DNA from: Amycolatopsis bartoniae
GTDB taxonomy: Bacteria > Actinomycetota > Actinomycetes > Mycobacteriales > Pseudonocardiaceae
Assembly: GCF_014191255.1 (NCBI RefSeq)
Contig: NZ_JACHWH010000003.1
Coordinates: 894,451 to 958,450 of the forward strand
Length of the DNA: 64,000 bases
Direction: 5' to 3'
Both the position numbers and the translations under genes were made by a program. The first letter of the stretch is position 1. Every line of letters begins with the position of its first letter. This document shows positions 48,788-56,961 of the stretch, piece by piece. The notes beneath the pieces are model-generated. The model was not told the DNA's origin and searched no databases. It worked only from the letters and a program-made list of their open reading frames with translations.

Positions 48788-49014
48788 CCGACCTCACTAG
48801 GATCTGTCTGGGCACCGTGGGCGGAGCCGCCCCCGGTGCTGCCACCTGTTCGGAGTACGAGTCGATTCGGACAGTTAGCTGATTTTGGTGGTTGGAATCC
48901 TAGTCCCACTTCTGGGTGCCGTGCGATCCGCCCTACCGCGTCAGGCCGCGTCCTGCCGCATACCCTCCGTTGCTCTGGCGCTTCCCCGGCGGATCGGCTA
49001 CTGTCCCCAAGTAG

Positions 49015-49026
49015 TCAAAGCTTTGA
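49015..49026. promoter_or_regulatory. Palindrome TCAAAGCTTTGA upstream of the MBL/hydroxylase operon
   Basis: A perfect 12-bp dyad lies in the 277-base upstream region (48788-49064), 39 bases before the small frame at 49065. It is AT-rich by local standards and may be the operator of the 49-54 kb catabolic operon. Nothing else clear was seen in this region apart from the divergent promoters it must contain. Confidence 0.45.
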
Positions 49027-49064
49027 TCGTCTCCCCTGAGACGGTCGACGGGAAGGGACTGCCG

Positions 49065-49178
49065 ATGACGCACAGCCCCGCTTCGCCCGGAGCTCCCGCT
49101 TTCCCGCGGGCCCGGACGGGCGCATCCTCACCTCAGTGCGCGCCGCAGTCTCCTGACGCCGACCTCGCCACCGAGTGA
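49065..49178 (+). CDS. Possible short leader peptide (37 aa) before the MBL-fold gene
   Basis: ATG 49065 follows GAAGGGACTGCCG and the frame ends 12 bases before the next ATG. The product is Pro/Ser/Ala-rich (THSPASPGAPAFPRARTG...) with no signal or domain. Close spacing and a fair ribosome-binding site suggest it is translated, perhaps as a leader; without homologues this cannot be confirmed. Confidence 0.3.
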   Translation: MTHSPASPGAPAFPRARTGASSPQCAPQSPDADLATE

Positions 49179-49190
49179 AGGGACATTCCC

Positions 49191-50150
49191 ATGGCCAAGC
49201 CGTTCGCCTCCTCCGCCGACACCGCCGCCAAGGAGCAGACGCTGGAGGTGCTCGCCGACGGCGTCTACGCGCTCACCGCCGAAGGCGACCCGAACATCGG
49301 GGCCATCGAGGGCGAGGACTTCCTCGTCTGCTTCGAGGCGCTCGCCACACCGGTCGCCGCGCGGAAGTGGCTCGCGAAGCTGCGTGAGCACACCGACAAG
49401 CCGGTCCGCTACCTGGTGCTGAGTCACTACCACGCGGTGCGCGTGCTCGGCGCCAGCGCGTTCGACGCCGAGACGATCGTGGCCCACGAGAACACCCGGG
49501 CGCTGGTCGCCGAGCGTGGCAAGGAGGACTGGGAGAGCGAGTTCGCCCGCATGCCGCGGCTCGCCGAGGCCGCCGAGTCGGTGCCCGGCCTGACCTGGCC
49601 CACCCTGACCTTCGCGGACCGGCTCACGATCGACCTCGGCGGCGACCGCGGCGACCTCGTGCTGCAGTGGCACGGGCGCGGGCACACCGAGGGCGACATC
49701 ACCGCCTGGCTGCCCCGGCAGCGGATCCTGTTCGCCGGGGACCTCGTGGAGGCCGAGGCGGCGCTCTACACCGGCGACGCGTTCCACCGCGAGTGGGCCG
49801 CGTCCACATTGGACAACCTGAAAGCGCTCGGCGCCGAGCAGCTCGTCGGCGGGCGTGGCGGCGTGAGCCGCGGGCGCGACGCGGTGGACGCCGCGATCGA
49901 GCAGACCCGCAACTTCCTGCGCGTGATGATCCGCGAGGTCGGCGCCGTGCGGGAGCGCGGCGGCACACTCAAGGAGGCGTTCGAGGCCACGCACGCCGCG
50001 CTGGTGGACGACTACGGGCACTGGCCGATCTTCGAGCACTGCCTGCCGTTCGACGTTTCGCGGCTGTGGGACGAACTGTCCGGTGTGGACCGTCCGGTGA
50101 TCTGGACCGCCGAACGGGACCGCGAGGTCTGGGCCCAGCTGCAGGGCTGA
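49191..50150 (+). CDS. Metallo-beta-lactamase-fold protein with a degenerate metal motif
   Basis: The 319-residue protein has the MBL fold: EVLADGVYALTAEGDPNIGAIEGEDFLVCFEA, then LSHYHAVRVLGASAF where the canonical HxHxDH motif should be, WHGRGHTEGDITAWLPRQRILFAGDLVE with the third His and the bridging Asp. The first motif keeps the two leading His but has Val and Arg in place of Asp and the last His, so the second metal site is probably absent. MBL hydrolases of this kind cleave esters, lactones or thioesters. It is the first full gene of a four-gene catabolic operon (hydroxylase, alcohol and aldehyde dehydrogenases). Confidence 0.83.
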   Translation: MAKPFASSADTAAKEQTLEVLADGVYALTAEGDPNIGAIEGEDFLVCFEALATPVAARKWLAKLREHTDKPVRYLVLSHYHAVRVLGASAFDAETIVAHENTRALVAERGKEDWESEFARMPRLAEAAESVPGLTWPTLTFADRLTIDLGGDRGDLVLQWHGRGHTEGDITAWLPRQRILFAGDLVEAEAALYTGDAFHREWAASTLDNLKALGAEQLVGGRGGVSRGRDAVDAAIEQTRNFLRVMIREVGAVRERGGTLKEAFEATHAALVDDYGHWPIFEHCLPFDVSRLWDELSGVDRPVIWTAERDREVWAQLQG

Positions 50151-50164
50151 GGAGGAGCGCCGCG

Positions 50165-51751
50165 ATGACCACCGCACCCTGGACGGGCGAGCCCGTCGTC
50201 GTGCTCGGCGCCGGCCCGGTGGGGCAGACCACGGCCCTGCTGCTCGCCCGCTGGGGCGTGCCCACCCTCGTCCTGGACCGCCGCCCGGCGCGGGACAGGA
50301 TCGGGTCGAAGGCGATCTGCCAGCAGCGCGCCGTTCTCGACGTGTGGGAGTCCGTCGGCGCCGGCCGCCGGATCGCGGACGAGGGCGTCACCTGGACCAC
50401 CGCCCGCACCTTCCACCGCGACGCCGAGCTGTTCAGCTACACGTTCGCCGACTCCGGGCAGCCCGCGTTCCCGCCGTTCGTGAACATCTCCCAGACCCGT
50501 ACCGAGGAGATCCTCGACGAGTGCATCGCCGCCCAGCCGCTGGTGGACCTGCGCTGGGGCCACGAGGTGACCGCCGTCGAGCAGGACGCGGCCGGGGTGT
50601 CGGTGCGCCTGGCCGACGGCCGGGACCTGCGCGGCTCCTACCTCGTGGTGTGCGCCGGGGCGCGTTGCGACGAGCTGCGGAAGCTGCTCGGCGTGCGGTT
50701 CGACGGGCACTCCTTCGACGACCGGTTCCTCATCTGCGACATCCGCACCGACCTGCCCGGCTGGGCCACCGAGCGGCGGTTCTACTTCGACCCCGAGTGG
50801 AACCCCGGCCGCCAGGTGCTGATCCACCCGTGCCCGGACTCGACCTTCCGCATCGACTGGCAGGTGCCCGCCGGTTACGACCTGGAGGCGGAGACGGCGT
50901 CGGGCGCGCTCGACCGCCGGATCCGCGCGATCATCGGCGACCGCGACTACGAGATCGTGTGGAAGTCGGTCTACCGCTTCCACTCCCGGGTGGTGGACCG
51001 GATGCGCTGCGACCGGATCCTGCTCGCGGGCGACGCCGCGCACCTGGTCTCGCCGTTCGGCGCGCGGGGGCTGAACTCCGGTGTCGCCGACGCGGAGAAC
51101 GCGGCCTGGAAGCTCGCCTACGTCGGCTACGGCTGGGCGCCGGACGCGCTGCTGGACACCTACCACGCCGAACGGCACGCCGCGGCCCGGGAGAACCTGG
51201 AGGTCACCACGGCGACCATGGACTTCCTGGTGCCCCCGGACGAGGAACGCGCGCGCCACCGCGTGGACGTCCTCACCCGGGCGGCCACCGACCCCGCCGC
51301 GCGCGCGATGGTCGACTCCGGGCGGCTGTCCGAGCCGTTCTGGTACGTGGACTCGCCGCTGACCACCGCCGACCCGAGCCGCCCGTTCCCGGGGCGGCCA
51401 CCTCGGGGTCAGGTCCCGCCCGCGGGGCCGGGGGTGCTCCTGCCCGACGCGCCGGTGGCGGGCGGCCGCGCCCGTGCGCTCGCGCGCGACGGGTTCCTGG
51501 TGCTGTGCCACGGAAACACGCCCGTTCCGGTGTCCGGCCCCGGCCCGGTCCGGTCGCTCGCGCTGGCCGATCTCGACCCGGACGGCACGCTCACCGCCGC
51601 CCTCGGCGCCAGGCCCGGCGAGGTGTGGGTCGTCCGCCCGGACGCCCACATCGCCGCGGTGCTGGCCGACCCGGCACCGGCCGACGTCGACGCCGCGCTG
51701 CGCCGCGCCACCGCCGCGGATCTCGCCAGGGAGGCAAAACTCGTGTCCTGA
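50165..51751 (+). CDS. FAD-dependent aromatic hydroxylase-like monooxygenase (MhpA/PheA family)
   Basis: The 528-residue flavoprotein has VVVLGAGPVGQTTALLLARWG (FAD site), KAICQQRAVLDVWESVG, and the DAAHLVSPFGARGLNSGVADAENAAWKLAYV segment (GD motif) of class A flavin hydroxylases such as 3-(3-hydroxyphenyl)propionate hydroxylase, plus a thioredoxin-like C-terminal domain (FLVLCHGNTPVPV). ATG 50165 follows GGAGGAG. It lies 14 bases after the MBL gene. The reaction is probably NAD(P)H-dependent hydroxylation of a phenol or similar ring. Confidence 0.87.
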   Translation: MTTAPWTGEPVVVLGAGPVGQTTALLLARWGVPTLVLDRRPARDRIGSKAICQQRAVLDVWESVGAGRRIADEGVTWTTARTFHRDAELFSYTFADSGQPAFPPFVNISQTRTEEILDECIAAQPLVDLRWGHEVTAVEQDAAGVSVRLADGRDLRGSYLVVCAGARCDELRKLLGVRFDGHSFDDRFLICDIRTDLPGWATERRFYFDPEWNPGRQVLIHPCPDSTFRIDWQVPAGYDLEAETASGALDRRIRAIIGDRDYEIVWKSVYRFHSRVVDRMRCDRILLAGDAAHLVSPFGARGLNSGVADAENAAWKLAYVGYGWAPDALLDTYHAERHAAARENLEVTTATMDFLVPPDEERARHRVDVLTRAATDPAARAMVDSGRLSEPFWYVDSPLTTADPSRPFPGRPPRGQVPPAGPGVLLPDAPVAGGRARALARDGFLVLCHGNTPVPVSGPGPVRSLALADLDPDGTLTAALGARPGEVWVVRPDAHIAAVLADPAPADVDAALRRATAADLAREAKLVS

Positions 51752-51853
51752 GTGCACGGATTGGCGAGCGCCGGTACGCGCGGTGGCGACCGGCCCGGAG
51801 GCCGCGAGGGTCTACTGGAACGGACCGCAACGACGCAGTCCTGGAGGTAGCCC

Positions 51854-52978
51854 ATGCCGATTTCCACCCGAACGTCGATCATCCGCGAGGCCCCCGGCCG
51901 GTACGAGACCGTCGAGGTCGAGCTCGACGACCCGCGTCAGGGCGAGGTCACCGTCAAGCTCGCGGCGTCCGGACTCTGCCACTCCGACGACCACGTGGCC
52001 ACCGGGGACGTGCCCGTCGGGATCTACCCGTACGCCGGCGGGCACGAGGGTGCGGGCGTCGTGACGGCCGTCGGGCCGGACACGCCGGGCTTCGAGGCCG
52101 GCGACCACGTCGTGTTCTCGTTCCTGCCCGCCTGCGGCAAGTGCGAGTTCTGCGCCCGCGGGCTGTCGAACCTGTGCGACCTCGGCGCGTCCCTGCTGAC
52201 GGGCGCGCGGGCCGGTGACCCGGCCAGTTTCCGGATGCACCTGGACGGCGAGCCGGTCGGCCAGCAGTGCGGGATCTCGACCTTCAGCGAGTACACCACC
52301 GCGGCCGTCGACTCCGTGGTGAAGATCGACAAGAGCATCCCGCTGCGGGCCGCGGCGCTCGTCGGCTGCGGGGTGCCGACCGGCTGGGGTTCCGCGGTGA
52401 ACTCCGCGGCCATCCGTCCCGGCGACACGGTGATCGTCGCCGGGATCGGCGGCATCGGCGCCAACGCGCTGCAGGGCGCGGTGCACGCGGGCGCGACGAC
52501 GGTCATCGCCGTGGACCCGGTGCCGGAGAAGCAGGAGTGGGCCAAGCAGTTCGGCGCGACCCACTTCTACGAAAACCTCGGCGAGGCCGCCGAGTACGCC
52601 CGGTCGATCACCAACGGCCAGGGCGCGGACGCCGCGATCCTCACCATCGGCGTGGTGCGGGGCGAGCACGTCGCCGAGGCGCTCGCGGCCGTCCGCAAGG
52701 CCGGCACGGTGGTGGTCACCGGTCTCGGCGACATCACCGCGGTGGGCGCGCCGATCGCCCTCGGCGACCTCACGCTCATGCAGAAACGGCTGCAGGGCTC
52801 GCTGTTCGGCGAGTCCAACCCGCGCCGCGACATCCCGAACCTGCTGTGGATGTACCAGGCCGGGCAGCTGAAGCTCGACGAGCTCGTGACCCGCACCTAC
52901 ACCCTCGACCAGATCGCCGACGCCTACGACGACATGCACGCCGGCCGCAACCTCCGCGGCCTCGTCGTCTTCGACTGA
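51854..52978 (+). CDS. NDMA-dependent (mycofactocin-associated) alcohol dehydrogenase, zinc type
   Basis: The 374-residue enzyme is a medium-chain zinc dehydrogenase: GLCHSDDHV and AGGHEGAGVV (catalytic zinc), CGKCEFCARGLSNLC (four-Cys structural zinc), GIGGIGANALQGAVHAG (cofactor motif). IREAPGRYETVEVELDDPRQGEV at the start and the overall sequence match the Rxyl_3153-type enzymes that hold NAD tightly and need an external acceptor such as NDMA or, in the cell, mycofactocin. It oxidises an alcohol to an aldehyde that the next gene can take further. Confidence 0.85.
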   Translation: MPISTRTSIIREAPGRYETVEVELDDPRQGEVTVKLAASGLCHSDDHVATGDVPVGIYPYAGGHEGAGVVTAVGPDTPGFEAGDHVVFSFLPACGKCEFCARGLSNLCDLGASLLTGARAGDPASFRMHLDGEPVGQQCGISTFSEYTTAAVDSVVKIDKSIPLRAAALVGCGVPTGWGSAVNSAAIRPGDTVIVAGIGGIGANALQGAVHAGATTVIAVDPVPEKQEWAKQFGATHFYENLGEAAEYARSITNGQGADAAILTIGVVRGEHVAEALAAVRKAGTVVVTGLGDITAVGAPIALGDLTLMQKRLQGSLFGESNPRRDIPNLLWMYQAGQLKLDELVTRTYTLDQIADAYDDMHAGRNLRGLVVFD

Positions 52979-52996
52979 GCACCCCAGGAGCTTGCC

Positions 52997-54433
52997 ATGC
53001 GCACCGACATGTACATCGGCGGGAAGTGGACCGGCGGCGCCACCACGTTCCCCACGCACAACCCCGCGACCGGCGAGGTGATCGCCGAACTGCCCGAAGC
53101 CACCGCGTCCGATGTGGACAGTGCGGTCGAGGCCGCGAGCGTCGCCTTCGCCTCGCCGGAGTGGGCCGGGCTGCTGCCCGCCCAGCGGGCACGCCTGCTG
53201 TTCAAGGTCGCGGACCTGCTGGAACAGCGCGCGGCCGAGTTCGCCCGGCTGGAGACCACCGACCAGGGGCAGCCGCTCGCGATCAGCGGCGGGTTCTCCG
53301 TGCCCAACGCCGTGGAGCACTTCCGCTACTACGCGGGCTGGGTCACCAAGATCACCGGTGTCACGGCGCCGCTGTCGGTGCCCGACGTGGACTACCGGAC
53401 GCGCCGCGAGCCGCTCGGGGTGTGCGCGCTGATCACGCCGTGGAACTTCCCGCTGATGATCCTGGTGTGGAAGCTCGCCCCCGCGCTGGCCACCGGCAAC
53501 ACCGTCGTGATCAAGCCTGCCGAGCAGACCCCGCTGAGCACGCTGCTGCTCGCCGAAGTCCTGGAGCAGGCCGGAATTCCGGCCGGGGTGGTCAACGTCG
53601 TCACCGGCGGGCCCGAGGTGGGCAAGGCGCTGGTGCGGCACCCTAAGGTCGCGAAGATCTCGTTCACCGGCTCCACCGCGGTGGGTCGCGAGATCGCGGC
53701 GGAAGCGGGGCGGGCGCTGAAGAAGGTGTCGCTGGAGCTGGGCGGCAAGGCACCGAGCATCATCGCCGCGGACGCCGACCTCGACGCCGTGGTCGAGGGC
53801 AACCTGATGAGCGGGCTGCTCAACTCCGGGCAGGTGTGCGCGGCCGCGACCCGGTTCTACGTCGACCGCGTCCGCGCCGACGAGTTCGCCGAAAAGCTCG
53901 CCGGCGCGGCGGGTTCGATGAAGCTCGGGTCCGGTTTGGACGAAACGACCCAGCTCGGCCCCGTGGTGTCGCAGGAACAGCTCGACCAGATCGACCGGTA
54001 CGTCGGCATCGGCAGGTCCGAGGGCGCGCAGCTGCTCACCGGCGGCGAGCGCGCGGGTGGTGAGCTCGCGAACGGCTACTTCTACCGGCCCACGGTCTTC
54101 GCCGGAGTCGCCCAGGACATGCGCATCGCGCGGGAGGAGATCTTCGGCCCCGTGCTGACGGTGCTGCCCTACGACGAGCCGGAGGAGCTGGCGGCGCGGG
54201 CCAACGACACCGAGTACGGCCTCGCGGCCTACCTCTGGACGCGCGACATCGGCGCCGCGAACCGGCTGGCGCACCAGGTGAAGGCGGGCACGGTGTGGAT
54301 CAACATGCCGCCGCTGCTGGACGCCGGTGCCGCGTGGGGCGGGATGAAGGCGTCCGGGATGGGCCGCGAGATGGGCTGGGAGGCGATCGAGGCCTTCACC
54401 GAGGTGAAGAGCATCTGGACGAACCTGGCGTGA
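52997..54433 (+). CDS. NAD(P)-dependent aldehyde dehydrogenase
   Basis: The 478-residue enzyme has TPWNFPLMILVWKLAPALATGNTVVIKPAEQTPLS (cofactor and catalytic Asn region), FTGSTAVGREIA, KVSLELGGKAPSII (Glu) and NSGQVCAAATRFYV with the catalytic Cys. It follows the alcohol dehydrogenase by 18 bases and would convert its aldehyde to the acid. It converges on the AraC gene with a 16-base gap. Confidence 0.9.
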   Translation: MRTDMYIGGKWTGGATTFPTHNPATGEVIAELPEATASDVDSAVEAASVAFASPEWAGLLPAQRARLLFKVADLLEQRAAEFARLETTDQGQPLAISGGFSVPNAVEHFRYYAGWVTKITGVTAPLSVPDVDYRTRREPLGVCALITPWNFPLMILVWKLAPALATGNTVVIKPAEQTPLSTLLLAEVLEQAGIPAGVVNVVTGGPEVGKALVRHPKVAKISFTGSTAVGREIAAEAGRALKKVSLELGGKAPSIIAADADLDAVVEGNLMSGLLNSGQVCAAATRFYVDRVRADEFAEKLAGAAGSMKLGSGLDETTQLGPVVSQEQLDQIDRYVGIGRSEGAQLLTGGERAGGELANGYFYRPTVFAGVAQDMRIAREEIFGPVLTVLPYDEPEELAARANDTEYGLAAYLWTRDIGAANRLAHQVKAGTVWINMPPLLDAGAAWGGMKASGMGREMGWEAIEAFTEVKSIWTNLA

Positions 54434-54449
54434 GGAAACCGCCGGGCGG

Positions 54450-55370
54450 CTACCGGGCCGCCCGGCGGATCTCCGCCGCGGTCTGCCCGAACTCGGCCTT
54501 GAGCGCGCGGCTCAGGTGCGTCGCGTCGAGGATGCCCCAGCGGGCGGCGAGCGCGGCCGTCGTGCGGTGCGCCAATGCGGGGTCGGCCAGGTCGCGGCGG
54601 AGGCGTTCCAGCCGCTGGCGGCGGATCCACGCCGAAAGCGTGAGCGAGCGCGCCTTGAGCACCTTGTGCAGGTAGCGGACCGACACGTGGTGGGCCCGCG
54701 CGACCGACTCGACCGTGAGACCGGGATCGCTCAGCCGGGTGAGGCAGTGGGCGAGGATCCGGTCGGCGAGGTCCTCGCCGGGGTCCGGCCGCAGCGCGGT
54801 CAGCTCCGAGATCACCACCGACACCAGCGCGTCGGTGAGGTGGGAGGTGGCGTCGCCGGCGAACCCGCCGGGGTCCTCGTCGAGCACGTCGGTGATGGCC
54901 TGGAAGAACCCGCCCACCACCCGCTGCACGCCCTGCACCGTGGGCACGGCGACGGCCGTCCGCGACGCGACCGCGTCGGCGTGCGCGCCGAGCAGGGCGC
55001 GCGGCACGGCCACGACCGTGGCGTCGTAGGGCTCGGGGAAGGTGAGCCGGTACGGGCGGCCGGTGTCGTAGTTGACCAGGTCACCGGGGCCGAGCACGCA
55101 GCGCCGCCCGTCCTGCTCGACCTCGCTGCGCCCCGCCGCCAGCACGGTGACCTTGACCAGGTCGCGGTCACCGGAGGTGATCAGCCCCGGCGGCCGCTCC
55201 ACCCGGCAGGGTGCGCAGCGGATCCGCGTGACCACCACGTCGCCCGCGCTCGCGGCCCGGATCGAGCCCGCGAACCCCGGCGCCAGCGGCCGCACCCGCA
55301 GCGGCGCGAACGCCGCCGAAGCCAGCGCCTCGAAGGAGGCGACACGCTCGTCCACGCTGACCGGCGCCAT
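54450..55370 (-). CDS. AraC family transcriptional regulator
   Basis: The 306-residue protein has an N-terminal AraC-binding-like domain (SASAGDVVVTRIRCAPCRVERPP, GPGDLVNYDTGRPYRLTFPEPYDATVVAVPR) and a C-terminal AraC HTH pair (LTVESVARAHHVSVRYLHKVLKARSLTLSAWIRRQRLERLRRDL, AALAARWGILDATHLSRALKAEFGQTAAEIRRAA). This form is common near aromatic and alcohol catabolic genes. It sits between the operon 49-54 kb and the monooxygenase operon and lies on the same strand, 37 bases downstream of the propeller gene, so it may be read from that operon and may control either. Confidence 0.85.
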   Translation of the reverse strand: MAPVSVDERVASFEALASAAFAPLRVRPLAPGFAGSIRAASAGDVVVTRIRCAPCRVERPPGLITSGDRDLVKVTVLAAGRSEVEQDGRRCVLGPGDLVNYDTGRPYRLTFPEPYDATVVAVPRALLGAHADAVASRTAVAVPTVQGVQRVVGGFFQAITDVLDEDPGGFAGDATSHLTDALVSVVISELTALRPDPGEDLADRILAHCLTRLSDPGLTVESVARAHHVSVRYLHKVLKARSLTLSAWIRRQRLERLRRDLADPALAHRTTAALAARWGILDATHLSRALKAEFGQTAAEIRRAAR

Positions 55371-55407
55371 GCCTGTTCCTTACCGACCGTTCGGAAATTC
55401 CGTCCCG

Positions 55408-56961
55408 TCACGATACGGTCGGCGGCCCCTGGCGTTCAAGACGCAGCACGGTGCCCTCGGCGGGCGCCGAGACGTGCAGGGCGCCGTCCGGCCCGGCCGC
55501 GAGCCCCGCGAACGGGTGCGGGACGCCGGGCATGCCCTCGGCGAACAACGCGGGCCGCTCGCTTCCGGGCGGCTGGGCGGGCAGGTCCTCGGCCTCGGTC
55601 CGCACCTCGCCGGTCGCGAGGTCGACCGCACGCAGCCTGCCGCACCCCGTCTCCAGCACGAACAGCTCGTCCCCGCGCACGGCCAGGCCCTGCGGCGCGT
55701 CGAGCCCCTCCACAACGGGCACCGGCACCCCGTCGTCGATCCGGTAGACCGCGCCCCGGCTCTCGTCGCTGACGTAACAGCGCTGGTCCCCGTCGAGTGC
55801 GACGTCCACCGGCCGCCCGAAGCCCTCGGCGAGCACGGTGACCTCGTCCTGCCCGTCGACGGCGACGACCCGTCCGGCGCCGTTTTCGGCGACGACGAGC
55901 GTGCCGTCGTCCCGGACCGCGATGCCCGTGGGCTCGTCGAGGCCCTGCACGCGCTTACGGCCGTCGGTGCACACCTCGCCGTACTGCGACGTCGTGTGCA
56001 GGTGCCCGTCGCGCTCGGCGATCCCGTGGGTGAAAGGCCGCAGTTCCCGCGTCACCACGTCGTTTCCGGTCGTGACGACCACGCGGTAGTGGTCGGCGGC
56101 GAACACCGTCCCGGACCGGTCGGCCGCCACGCCGAACGGGCCCGCGAGGCCCTGCGGCACGACCGGGCGCGTCCGGCCGTCCGGGTGCACCTCCGCGATC
56201 CCGCCGCTGGCGAAGCTGGACACGAACATCCGGTTCTCCGCGTCGAAGGCCGCGTTGTCCAGCCCGGGAATCCCGGTCGTCACGAGGGTCCGCCCGCCGG
56301 AGGGGCCGATGCGGGTGATGACGCCCGCGGCGCCGCGCGAGAGGACCAGCAGCGTGCCGCCGAGGTCGAAGCGCACCGCGACCGGCTCCAGCACGTCCTC
56401 GGCCACCACCTCGGGCGCGCCGCCGTCGGGGGAGATGCGGAAGACCTGCCCGGTGAGCATGTGCGGGTAGTAGAGGTGCCCGTCCGGGCCCAGCTGCATC
56501 GCGTTGCCCATCGCCAGCCCGCCGGTGAGCACCACGGGCTCGCCACCGCCGGGGAACAGCTCCAGCAGCCGCCCGTCCACGCACATCTCGTTGACGAACA
56601 GGCGCTCGCCGACGCAGGTGATCCCGTTGGGCACGCGCACGTCACCGGAGACCAGGCGGTACTCGCCCGCCGGAGTCCGCTGCCAGACGCGGCCGGGCAC
56701 CAGATCCGTGAGGTACATCGACCCGTCCGGCCCGAACGCGAGGTCGTCGGGCGACTGCACCGGGCCGCCGGGCGGCACCACCACCTCGACGTCCCCGGAG
56801 GCGACGTCGACGGCGCTGATCCGGCCGCCGAGGAACTCCGCCACGTACAGCCGCCCGTCCGGACCGAACGCCACGCCATTGGAATTCCACAGTGGATTCG
56901 GCCGCGTGGTGCGGCGGATCGCCCAGCGGCGGCTCGCCGCCGGGCCATGCGCACCCCTCAT
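55408..56961 (-). CDS. NHL/SMP-30-like beta-propeller protein co-expressed with the monooxygenase
   Basis: The 517-residue soluble protein is built of about ten repeats of the form VAFGPDGRLYVAEFLGGRISAVD, PDDLAFGPDGSMYLTDLVPGRVWQ, GVAADRSGTVFAADHYR and IAVRDDGTLVVAENGAGRVVAVD, i.e. two six-bladed or one long NHL/gluconolactonase-type propeller. It has no signal peptide. ATG 56961 overlaps the monooxygenase stop (ATGA). Such propellers act as lactonases or as binding scaffolds; after a Baeyer-Villiger enzyme a lactone- or ester-cleaving role is possible but metal ligands could not be placed with certainty. Confidence 0.8.
   Translation of the reverse strand: MRGAHGPAASRRWAIRRTTRPNPLWNSNGVAFGPDGRLYVAEFLGGRISAVDVASGDVEVVVPPGGPVQSPDDLAFGPDGSMYLTDLVPGRVWQRTPAGEYRLVSGDVRVPNGITCVGERLFVNEMCVDGRLLELFPGGGEPVVLTGGLAMGNAMQLGPDGHLYYPHMLTGQVFRISPDGGAPEVVAEDVLEPVAVRFDLGGTLLVLSRGAAGVITRIGPSGGRTLVTTGIPGLDNAAFDAENRMFVSSFASGGIAEVHPDGRTRPVVPQGLAGPFGVAADRSGTVFAADHYRVVVTTGNDVVTRELRPFTHGIAERDGHLHTTSQYGEVCTDGRKRVQGLDEPTGIAVRDDGTLVVAENGAGRVVAVDGQDEVTVLAEGFGRPVDVALDGDQRCYVSDESRGAVYRIDDGVPVPVVEGLDAPQGLAVRGDELFVLETGCGRLRAVDLATGEVRTEAEDLPAQPPGSERPALFAEGMPGVPHPFAGLAAGPDGALHVSAPAEGTVLRLERQGPPTVS

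Noticed and set aside
48885..49064. Upstream extension of the 37-codon leader frame
   Set aside because: GTG at 48885 has no ribosome-binding site and runs through the probable promoter; only the part from 49065 is plausible.
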